NCBI GenBank assembly: GCA_963921195.1
Contig: OY992537.1
Span: forward strand, 93,888,736-93,952,735
Direction of reading: 5' to 3'
Origin: Pegoplata infirma
Lineage: Eukaryota > Arthropoda > Insecta > Diptera > Anthomyiidae
DNA: 64,000 nucleotides
Of the stretch, positions 54,229 to 64,000 are shown piece by piece; position 1 is the stretch's first letter; each line of letters opens with the position of its first letter. The position numbers and the translations under genes were made by a program. Under the pieces are notes generated by a model that saw only the letters and a list, made by a program, of their open reading frames with translations, did no database searches and had not been told where the DNA came from.

Positions 54229-55661
54229 TGTATATGTGTGGGAATAAGGAAATGAATATTAAAAGTTGGTTTTTCCGAAAACACTTTTTAATCATTGAGG
54301 GCGGTAAAAATACATTGTTTTTGAGGAGACTTTATCTGCAGATTTTTTTTTTTGCAAAATCTGAGTTACATACATTATTTAGAAAAAATGGCTCAGCATT
54401 TTAGAAAAAGATTCTCCGAATCTAAAATTTTTCACAATCGCAGATTTTTTTCTGTAGGAAAAATGGCCTTAGTCCAAATTCATAAAAAAATGAAAGTGTT
54501 TAATAACAGATTTATTAATCGAATTTCATAGAAAAGTTGTTTTATAAACTTCTTATTAGCCTCTTTTAACTTTGATGAATTTGAAGGTTAGAATCCGACA
54601 CTTTTTCTTTGAAAGATTTATTGGAGCACTGCACAGTGGTCGGAACTCTATGGAGACGGCAAACAGTGTCGTGTTCCCATATAACGACCGGCCAAAAATA
54701 GAAGCAGTTATCGCAGAAAACAGAAAATTGGTGTAAGTCATTTAAAAAACAAATGTTTTCTCAAAATTTGGGAAAAATTGGACAAGGGCCACGCCTACCG
54801 CCCATGCAACCGGAAGTTTAATATATGGATAAAACCGGAAATTTTAATCCTACAAGTAAAACATTTTACTGCCAGATAGATTTAATTATTTGTAATCACT
54901 GAGCCAATTTTAAAAAAAATATTGGACAAATGCCATATCTTAGGAAATTAGTAATCACTCTGCCAAATTTCAAAAATATTGGACAAGTGCCACGCCCAAC
55001 TGCCATATACTTGAAAATTCAAAACATGAATAAAGGCGGAAATTGTAATCATTGTGTCAAATAAAAAAAAAAATATTGGACAATTGCCCCGCCCACCTCT
55101 CATGCACCCGAAAGTTCACAATATAAAGATGGATCCGAGAAGGATAAAATTCCAGTGATAGTTAGCTTAAACAGTTTTTAATCACTGTGCCAAATTAGAA
55201 AAAAGAAGAAGTAACACCTACCACATAGCTTAGCAAAACCTTAAAGTCCAAAAGCAGATTTTTTTTTTAATTTCTTTGACAAAAAAAAAAAAAAACAAAA
55301 ATTTAAAATTGGAGATTTTAAAAACAGTGTTAAACAGCTAAGACCTCTTTTGTATTTACTTAAAGCCAGTTAGCAAACTCCAATATGAAAAATACTTATT
55401 ATCTTACAATTAGTACATTGCTATGGATCAAATGCACATTTCCCAAATCAAACAAATTTAAATTTGTGAAAGCAGATTTTTTTTAAAATAAAAAACCGCC
55501 AAAAATGGGCAAAACTTTGAAAAATATTTGCAAGAAAACTGTTCCATTGATTCAAAAATGGACTTTACCATTAAATTCAGCATGCCTTAATTATGTAGAA
55601 ATGATGGTCAGACCTCGTGTCACAAATTTGTTGTTACGCAGTGTTTTTAAGAAAAATGTTG
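54229..55661. repeat. Gene-free stretch with diverged ~115-bp tandem repeats
   Basis: 54768-55200: 'attggacaagtgccacgccc', 'accggaaattttaatc' and 'aatcactgtgccaaat' recur three to four times. Elsewhere no gene or element end seen. Confidence 0.5.
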
Positions 55662-55873
55662 CACTCAAAAATTTATGTAAGTAAAATCAACTGAAAATGT
55701 CAGTTAAAATAACTACTTTGTAAGTTTTTTTGGGTCAACTACTTTTTCAGTTAAATAAACTAACAATGTTAGTTATTTTAACTGACAAACAGCAACTGAC
55801 TTTTGTAGTAAAAATTAATTACATTTGTAGTCAAAACAGCTAACATGTAGTAAAAATAAAATAATCAATATAT

Positions 55874-56767
55874 CGTGAACCTATATTCAAAATATGCCAA
55901 CTAAAATTTGACCGAAATGAGTTTCCGATGGCAAATAGCTCCCCTATGTAATACCTATCTGCCATAAAAATTTCAGAGCAAAAAAATAATTTGTTGTCGT
56001 TTTACATCCATTTTTGTTTTTCTGCTAACTCAAAGTATTGTAAATTTCCAAAAAATTTTCAAAATTTTTTTAAAAAAAAATTAGGCCTCATATCTTATTG
56101 CATTTGCCATGATGAATACGAATCTTGTAAAGATTTTGACATCTAATGGCTAGCTTTTGAGATATTGCCATTTTGAAAATGTCGGTAAATAGTGTTTGCA
56201 AAAAAAAAAATTGCTTATATATATGTAACTTTTAAACTATTTATCAGATTGAAACATTATGAGTGGGGCAAATATAGTCAATGATATAAGATTTCAAAAT
56301 AGCTAGTTTGGAGTGACCCTAATACAATACAGCGTGAGTTACAGAGTGCCAAAGTTGACCACCCTGATTTTACAAGGCTTTCGGAGCTAATAACTTTTAA
56401 AAATATGCAAAGATTTTTAACTTTTTTTAGTTTTTGCAATTACCCCACTGAGGATAACAAAATCCAAAAAAAAAAATTAATAAAAATTTTTGAAAAAAAA
56501 ATTATTTTTATTTTCCGACAAAATATGCCAACTCTAAAAAAATATTTGTTTTTTGATATAGCAATAAATGCCATCTCTGAAATATACGCAAAGAAGTGCA
56601 AAATATGAAATGTTTGGCATAGGTAAAAATTATTTAAATAGAATATTTAAACCATCTTATGGAAGGTACTTTGTTTATTTTTACAATAATATGCGAAATA
56701 ACTAGTTTTTTAGCTCTCCTGAAAAGTAAGCCTTTTAGAGTTGGCATTTATTGAATATAGTTCGACG
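55874..56767. mobile_element. TIR element (CGTGAACCTATATTCA) inside element C
   Basis: CGTGAACCTATATTCAAAAT at the left, and at the right 'ttgaatatagttcgacg'. Both carry 'atgccaact' and its complement. It is absent from copy 1 of element C. No clear ORF. Confidence 0.65.
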
Positions 56768-56871
56768 ATATATATTTTTTTTTTTCGAAAAAATTTTTCA
56801 GAAAAAAATTGAAGACAAAATTTGTTCCCAGTTTTTTTTTTTTTTTTTTAAAGTTGTGCAAAATAACAAAA

Positions 56872-57805
56872 AACAAGTAAGAAAGTTATAGTCGGTCAAG
56901 ACCTACCATATGATACCCTACACCAGCGTTTTCTGGAAAATGGGTCCCAAGTCCAAACATGGACCGTTTGGATCTGTCTTTTGTTAGATTTTTATTTAGT
57001 ATACTTAGAAAACACACACAGATCAAATTTTATTGGAATTTGTTTATTTTTTTTGTCAATCGACCGATTTAACAGAATATTGGTCGACATTTTTATGTGG
57101 GGGACTAAGTCCAAAAATGGTCCAATTATATTCCGATTTGATTAGGTTACTAAAGTACACGTAAATATTTCCATTTTCATGAATTTTGAGGGAATTATGT
57201 GAATATCGGGAGGGTAGTTTGTATGGGAACTACCTGAAGGACTGACCCGATTCCTTAGAAATTTGGAATGAAGATTTGTGAATACAAAATTTGATTACCT
57301 GCTAAATCAAAGCGATATCTATTATAATACGGTTATTAGAGTAATTTAAGCCGAGTCCAAACGGTGCGTTTGTATGGGGCAGTGATGCGCATACACATAC
57401 TATAACATTTATGCTTGTGTGGGTAGAAGCAAGCAAAAGAATTTTATAGTGTATGTGTGTGACAGCGCACAAGCAGCATTTTGTAGCCTATTCCCGCGGG
57501 AATAGAAATTACAAAAATGCCCATGACTGGTATGGGGGCTAGGTCTTAACACGGACCGATTTTCTTTAATTTCAATAGGCTTCGTCCTTGGGCCAAAAGA
57601 TGCTAAAGTTTTAAATTTCAAGTCAATTGATTGAAAATTGCGACCTGTATCGTGGTTAAACCGATAGATGTACAGACAGACGGACGGACATCGCTAAATC
57701 GACTCAAAAAGTAATTCTGAGTCGATCGGTATACTTGAAGGTAGCTCTAGGACCAATACTTCGGGTAGTTACAAACACCTACACCACAGAGTGGTGTAGG
57801 GTATA
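56872..57805 (-). mobile_element. Family B Helitron-like element (copy 3)
   Basis: The ends are as in family B; a short GTCC run occurs at 57670-57690. It is interrupted by a 150-bp hAT MITE. Confidence 0.75.
57380..57529. mobile_element. 150-bp hAT-type MITE, TSD GTATGGGG
   Basis: CAGTGATGCGCATACAC at the left, 'atgcccatgactg' at the right, flanked by GTATGGGG at 57372-57379 and 57530-57537. Contains the palindrome TTCCCGCGGGAA. Confidence 0.85.
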
Positions 57806-57908
57806 AAAAGATTATTTTTATTTTTTCGAAAGAAAACTTTGAAAATTTTTGAGAGATATAAAAAATAAAATTACCTACTTTAAATAACTGTTGCTACATT
57901 ACAGTATT

Positions 57909-58680
57909 TATACCCTACACCACATTGTGGTACAGGGTTTAATGAGTTTGTGCTGATGTTTGTAACTACCCGAAATATTGGTCCTAGACACACATTGAAG
58001 TATACCGATCGACTCAGAATCACTTTTTGAGAGGATTTAGCGATGTCCGTCCGTCTGTCCGTCTGTCTGTCCATGTAAACGGTGTAAACACGATAATTTT
58101 TAACCAATTGACTTTAAATTGACGAAGTCTATAGAAATTGGAAAAAATCGGTCCATATTTAGACCTAGCCCCCATACAAAGGTCCTCTCTAGTTTTGGAT
58201 CAAATGTCTCTAATATCCGTATAATAGGTTTCGTTTTGAAATTTGGCAGGTAAGCATGTTTTGTCCTCAAACCACCATTCCGAATTTTGAGGGAATCGGA
58301 TCAGGTCTTTTTGTAGCACCCATACAAACCACCTTCCCGATTTTCACATAAATCTCTCAAATTACATGAAAATACAAAATATTTTATTAAAATTTTGTTT
58401 GTGTATGTTAAACGCGTACTTTAACAACCTTATCAAGTCTGATTACCATCGGACCATTTTTAGGCCCCATGTGAAAATTTCGCCAGATATTCACTTAAAG
58501 CTGTTTATTGGCAACAAATCGAAACCAATTTGATTTGTGAGTGTTTTTTACACTTTTTAAATATTTAACAAAATATAGATCTAATCGGCCCATTTTTGAA
58601 CTTGGGACCCATTTTTCGGGAAACTCTGGTGTAGGGTATAATAAGGTCAGCCTTGACCGACTATAATTTTCTTACTTGTT
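57909..58680 (+). mobile_element. Family B Helitron-like element (copy 4)
   Basis: Starts TATACCCTACACCACATTG and ends with the GGTCAGCCTTGACC hairpin, then 'ttttcttacttgtt'. GTCC/GTCT run at 58044-58072. Element C copy 1 ('acagtacttttttgttag') preserves the empty site, a T run. Confidence 0.8.
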
Positions 58681-58785
58681 TTTTGTTAGTTATTCAAAAA
58701 AACGACTTAAAATAACTAACAAAAATAGTTGTTTGATATTTTTCATACAAAAACAACTGACTTTGTAGTTGAAAACAACTAACTA

Positions 58786-60200
58786 CACTCAAAAAAATAC
58801 GTTAGTAGATTTACTAATTTTTTTTTGCTAATGCTAGTTAGCTAACTTTTAGCAAATTTTTAGTTGAGATTAGCATGTTAGCAAAAAATTCTTGTAAACT
58901 TCAATTAGCACATTAGCAATTTTAAACAAACGTTGAACTAATTTCTTTTGCTAAGATTTGAAATTGAGTTGACAACATTTTTACAAGATTTTTTGCTAAC
59001 ATTAGCAAAAATAATGGTAAATTTTTTTTTATTTTCAGAAAATGTTGTTTTTTTATTTTTAGTACCAAAAGGTACATAAAAATAAAATGTATTTATTCGG
59101 CCTTTATATATGTATATATATTCGATTAGAGTTTTATTCTAGTTCGAGGCCCAAAAATATTTCTATATATGATATTGTCATAATAGAGTATTTTTAATTT
59201 ATTGCTTTAAAAAAAGTTACTCATCTCATAGTATGTCTGTACTGATCAGTTTCATCCCCACTAAGGAATCTTCAGCAGACTTTAGAGAATCATCGTTGGT
59301 CAATCAAACATGAAACCAGACATAATATTTGATATATTTCACAAGTTATTTGAGAAATACTATTATGAAGGTCCGAAATCTGTTTTCCAACAAAAATAAC
59401 TCTTTTAAAGCAAAAATTGTATATACTAAATCACCATCGGTAATTATTAATATATGTGTTGCTGTTATTTTACAATAACAACAGTACCTAACCAAACAAT
59501 AGTGTTGGTAGGATAAGTCGTACTAAACTTTGTGCTAAATGCTTTAAAAGAGTTATTTTTGTTGGAAAACAGATTTCGGACCTTCATAATAGTATTTCTC
59601 AAATAACTTGTGAAATATATCAAATATTATGTCTGTTCTGGTTCTTAGAATCACCATACTTTCGCGGGTCCTCTTCACATGTGTGGACCCTAATTGGCCC
59701 TAACTTTGGATCCAAAAAAGTTAGCATTCCCGAAAATGTTAAAATGGTCATATCTCGGTAAATATTGCCGACACAACAAAAAGTCCAAAAGCATTTTTGT
59801 AGCCCTCAATACGTAGAACAAGACCGCAAAATAGTCAAAAGCTCTCCGAGTAATATTTTTGAAGTTATCGAGTTTTTTAAAGACCCCAGTGGTCCCCTAT
59901 AATCACGTATCTCAAAAACTGAGCAAGGTAGAGCGAAACGGACACAAATTTTGGATCAAAAACTATGACGATTTTTAAGGAACCCAACTAGGTCTGGGCC
60001 CATCGGGGTCTGGACCTATCGGGTCCGAACCCAATGGGGTCCTCAAATGTGTCAAAAAAAATTTTTTTTTTTTGTTAACTAATTATTGGCAAAACATTTT
60101 TGCTAACTTTAGCAAAAAAATTGTGGGTTCAAAATCAGCAAGTTTTCTTGTAGGTTTACAAGCTTTTTTTGCTAACATTACAGTTTTTTTTTTTTTAGTG
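58786..60200. mobile_element. TA-flanked CACTCAAAAAAA element D
   Basis: CACTCAAAAAAATACG at the left, TTTTTTTTTTTAGTG at the right, flanked by TA. Termini are rich in 'ttgctaacattagca'. 59050-60060 is non-coding and includes the palindrome at 59305-59645. Confidence 0.7.
59305..59645. repeat. Palindrome inside element D, arms about 100 bp
   Basis: 'gacataatatttgatatatt' at 59318 is complementary to 59612-59631. The centre lies near 'ttattttacaataaca'. Confidence 0.8.
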
Positions 60201-60339
60201 TACTGTAAAATATACAAACAACTAACATGTAGTAGCTTCCATAATTTTCTGAGTGTAAATAAACCAGGGTTTGTTTTGCTACTGGCAGTAGTCAAAAATT
60301 GCATAGAATATAATAATTTTCTAGTATTACTACAGAAAA

Positions 60340-62645
60340 TATTAGAATACTAAAGCAATTTTTTTAAATTGCTCATTTATAAATTCAAACTTGAACATAT
60401 TTTCAAAATGAATATATTCAAATTTTAAAATTTCTGAAGAAAATATTTTAGCAAATTTAAAAATTTGAAAATTAAAAAAAACTGGTGACAGCAAATTTTA
60501 AAATTAAAAAAAAACTGGCGACAGCAAATTTTAAAATTTTAAAATTGCAATTTTAGCAAATTTCAAAACATTTAAAATGCTAAAATTGTAAATTTCAAAT
60601 TCCGAAAATTGCAATTTGGTAAATTTGAAAATATTTAACATGCTTGTTTAGAAAACTTAAAAACTGAATATGTTACAATTTGAAAACAATACAAATTGAA
60701 TACACATACATACGTATGTATGTGTGTATGGACTAAAAAAAATTGATGAACGATATTTATTAAACGAATACATAAATATTAGAAGATAAAAATGTTACAC
60801 GGTTTTTGTGCAGACTTCTAGAATACATTTTCTAAAGTATTTTTGCCTCCTAAACATAAATCTGTCATCAGAAAAGTTGTATCGCCTTCTCGAGATATAG
60901 GCATTTTAGTTTTTTGTGGACCAATACCTCAAAACCAACAATTCTTTTAGTATTGGAAAAATGTATGTTAAATTTTTATATGAGGGTTTCTGCGTCAACC
61001 GAGCCACCCCTCTCTCCAAAATTGGTATGAGTTTAAAATTTTTTTAAAAAATTTTAAATTACTTAAAAATATTTACTTTTGAATGCCGAGTGACGCCTTT
61101 TGAATTTCTATATGGCTGATCCAATGTGGCGCCCAATTTGTTAAAAATATTACAGATTCGCTTAAAACTCTTTATATATGGGTTCTTGGGGTCGCTTAAG
61201 AAGAACCTGCAGTTGGATTTTTAAAATTCAAAATGGCCGACCCAACATGGCGACCCATATTTTTAAAAAATAACCCGATTTGCTTGAAACTTTATATGCA
61301 CTGGTTTTTTGGGTTGCTAAAGACGAATCTGAAGTTAGATTTTCTAAGTTCAAAATGGCGTATCCAACATGGCGATACTTTTTAAAAATAATTGACTTAA
61401 AATTTTTAAGCATTTTGGGTTGCTAAATTAGAATCTGAAGTAGAATTTCCCAAATTTAAAATGACGGATCCAACATGGCGACCATTTTTTTTATGTAACC
61501 TGATTTGCTTGAAATTTTTCATAAACGAGTTTGGTGCATTTTTCAACACGTGACTACAATATCTTATAATTATTCTTTATTCGGCCAGAAATGTGGCAGA
61601 ATATTCGCCTCGGCTTTTTAGCCGAACCGAATATTAGGTCGGATCATTTATCGCCATGTTGGATTCACTATTTTGAACATAGAAAATCTAACTTCAGATT
61701 CTTCTTTAGCGACCCCAAAACCCCGAGCATATAAAGTTTCAAGCAAATCGGTTTATTTTTTAAAAATATTGGTCGCCATGTTGAGTCCACCATTTTAAAT
61801 TTTAAAAATCCAACTGCAGGTTCTTCTTAAGCGACCCCAAGAACCCATATATAAAAAATTTTTAAGAGAATCTGTAATATTTTTAACAAATTGGGTGCCA
61901 TATTGGATCAGCCACATAGAAATTCAAAAGGCGTCACTCGGCATTTAAAAGTAAATATTTTTAAGTAATTCTAAAATTTTTTAAAAATTTTAAACTCATA
62001 CCAATTTTTAACATACATTTTTCCAATACTAAAAGAATTGTTGGCTTTAAGGTATTGGTCCACAAAAAACTAAAATGCCTATATGGAAGGCGATACAACT
62101 TTTCTGATGACAGATTTATGTTTAGGAGGCAAAAATACTTTAGAAAATGTATTCTAGAAGTCTGCACAAAAACCGTGTAACATTTTTATCTTTTAATATT
62201 TATGTATTCGTTTAATAAATATCGTTCATCAATTTTTTTTAGTCCATACACACATACATACGTATGTATGTGTATTCAATTTGTATTGTTTTCAAATTGT
62301 AACACATTCAGTTTTTAAGTTTTCTAAACAAGCATGTTAAATATTTTCAAATTTACCAAATTGCAATTTTCGGAATTTGAAATTTACAATTTTAGCATTT
62401 TAAATGTTTTGAAATTTGCTGAAATTGCAATTTTAAAATTTTTAAATTTGCTGTCGCCAGTTTTTTTTTTTTAATTTTAAAATTTTAAAATTTGCTGTCA
62501 CCAGTTTTTTTTAATTTTCAAATTTGCTAAAATATTTTTTTTAGAAATTTTAAAATTTGAATATATTCATTTTGAAAATATGTTCAAGTTTGAATTTATA
62601 AATTAGCAATTTAACAAAATTGCTTTAGTATTCTAATTTTTAAAT
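60340..62645. mobile_element. Foldback element F5, arms about 1.1 kb
   Basis: 60340-61480 is inverted at about 61640-62645. Examples are 'tttgcctcctaaacataaat' at 60843 against 62112, and 'cacatacatacgtatgtatg' at 60704 against 62250. The inner arms are tandem ~120-base units with 'ccaacatggcgacc' and 'cccgatttgcttgaaac'. No gene. Confidence 0.85.
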
Positions 62646-62989
62646 TAGCAATAAAGAAAAATATTGAAGGCGTGAAATATTTGTAGTATTATATTGTTTA
62701 AAAAATTTTTTGTGTATGCTAATTGTAAACCCTGAAATAAACAAATGAACAAAATCATAATCATTTTTTCTTAAAATTTATTTAATTTTTTTATTTTTTA
62801 CCTCCCATTTTAGAGTATTCAAAAAATGTAATGTTAGATTAATGTAAACTCCGTCACCAAAAAAATCATAAAATTGTCAATAAATTTTTTTGAAACAATT
62901 TGTAGAAAAGATTTTTTATAGTTATATAAGGAATGATGTTACATATCGATTCTAATAAAAAATTCGCCAAAAAATTAATTTATTGTTTG
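62646..62989. other. A/T-rich spacer
   Basis: Nothing recognised. Confidence 0.35.
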
Positions 62990-64000
62990 TACAATTTTTG
63001 CTCAAAACCCCTAACATTTTTGGATTTCACCCATATATGAGTCAGTCCATGTCAGACCGAACACCTTTTTTACACCACCTCTTCCGATTTTCTTTAAATT
63101 TGCCAGACGTATTAAACATAAAAAAATATTTTTCACGTGTTTCGGGAAAAAAATTAAATTTTTTTTTTCAAAGAGTTATGTGCATTTGAAAATCGTCAAA
63201 ATCGTGAAAAATCTTCAGACATGACAACTATTAAACTAATGTTTTTATAAAACTAGTGAATGGATTTTGAAGTTCAATACCTTATTTAAAAGGTATTTGA
63301 ACCTTCTTTTTTAAAAAAATATTATTTTTTATAAATTAATTTTTTTTTATTATTAAAATTTGTTTTTTTTTACTTAATTTCTGTTTTCCACAATCTTCGA
63401 ACAAGTCGAAAAATCTGAAAAAAAATATTTTCTTAAAGGTTAATATATTCTTAACAATCCCCCAAAATTTCAGAGTGGAGGTCGAATGGATTCTATTTTT
63501 TTACGATTTTTTTCCATTGCAGCACCACAAAAAAAATTACATTTTGTATATAAACAAAATAGTAAAAGCAAAACAAACAAATCTCCAGAACAATTTGAAT
63601 TTGTTAGCTTGTGTTTTTGCATACATACATGCATTGATATTTTCGTTACGCAAAATGCAATTTAAAAAAAATCTAACGACACATATAAAAAGCAAAACAA
63701 CAAATAATATGTAGCGTTTGTTTTTGAATACATACACACATACATACATGCGTTGACATTTTCGTTAACATGCTTGAAAATAAAATGTTTATATACAAAA
63801 TGTAATTTTTTTGTGGTGCTGCAATGGAAAAAAATCGTAAAAAAATAGAATCCATTCGACCTCCACTCTGAAATTTTGAGGGAATGTTAAGAATATATTA
63901 ACCTTTAAGAAAATATTTTTTTCAGATTTTTCGACTTGTTCGAAGATTGTGGAAAACAGAAATTAAGTAAAAAAACCAAATTTTAATAATAAAAAAAAAT
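62990..64000. mobile_element. Foldback element F6, right arm cut by the window end
   Basis: 63340-63560 is inverted at 63790-64000. Examples are 'gtggaggtcgaatggattct' at 63475 against 63851, and 'ttttccacaatcttcgaaca' at 63385 against 63939. The centre is near 63672. The left arm may start about 63048 with 'gtccatgtcagaccgaac', similar in style to the F3 end. Confidence 0.75.

Larger units (their letters stand above)
55662..60255. mobile_element. CACTCAAAA-ended element C, copy 2, with five insertions
   Basis: It starts CACTCAAAAATTTATG and ends 'ccataattttctgagtg' next to TA. Own sequence: 55662-55873, 56768-56871, 57806-57908, 58681-58785 and 60201-60255. It aligns with copy 1 (31414-32820), which provides empty sites for the insertions. 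Confidence 0.75.

Overview
The window is AT-rich eukaryotic DNA crowded with transposons. A higher dipteran is the best guess, probably a calyptrate fly such as a blowfly, house fly or stable fly. The reasons are a fibrinogen-related secreted protein gene with short A/T-rich introns and a TATA plus TCAGTT initiator, BEL/Pao retrotransposons, and DINE-1/mini-me-like elements with (GTCY)n cores, Tc1/mariner, hAT and foldback elements. No sequence search was run, so the species is not assigned.

Only one probable host gene was found. It is a four-exon fibrinogen-domain protein on the minus strand, with exons at 14861-14799, 14490-14378, 10206-9709 and 9634-9514. Splice phases are consistent throughout and give 264 residues with a signal peptide. 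A TATA box and initiator lie 38 to 70 bases upstream of the ATG. Intron 2 is about 4.2 kb and is filled with nested transposons. The rest of the window is layered mobile DNA.

Layout: 1-7400 holds three long-armed foldback elements nested in older repeats, plus a poly-A minisatellite. 7500-9100 holds small MITEs. 9514-14931 is the gene. 15390-17285 is a nest of Helitron-like elements of two families (A and B). 17565-18172 is a palindromic element. 18178-23915 is a complete, apparently young LTR element (BEL/Pao type, TSD GGAAA) that carries two gag-protease ORFs and no polymerase. 24000-26500 is a repeat family and a TA-flanked MITE. 27090-33355 is a Helitron split by a 5.6 kb TIR element with a 9-bp TSD, which itself contains a BEL/Pao remnant with an intact gag-protease ORF. 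34356-35454 is a hairpin-rich element. 35686-39060 is a three-level nest that ends in a Tc1-like inverted duplication. 40650-42661 is a hAT-type element with inner palindromes. 43089-44438 is a family B Helitron with a MITE carrying a tRNA-like segment. 47566-49786 is nested MITEs and a truncated LINE. 51149-54228 is a hAT MITE and a 2.1 kb foldback. 55662-60255 is a five-insertion nest. 60340 to the end is two more large foldbacks, the last running off the window.

The clearest general feature is that many insertions fall into palindromes or repeated elements. The opposite arm, or a sister copy, therefore preserves the empty site, and target-site duplications can be read directly. Helitron-like families A and B share an architecture (5-prime stem-loop starting TATACCCT, GTCY-rich core, 3-prime hairpin followed by ACTTGTT) although their bodies differ.
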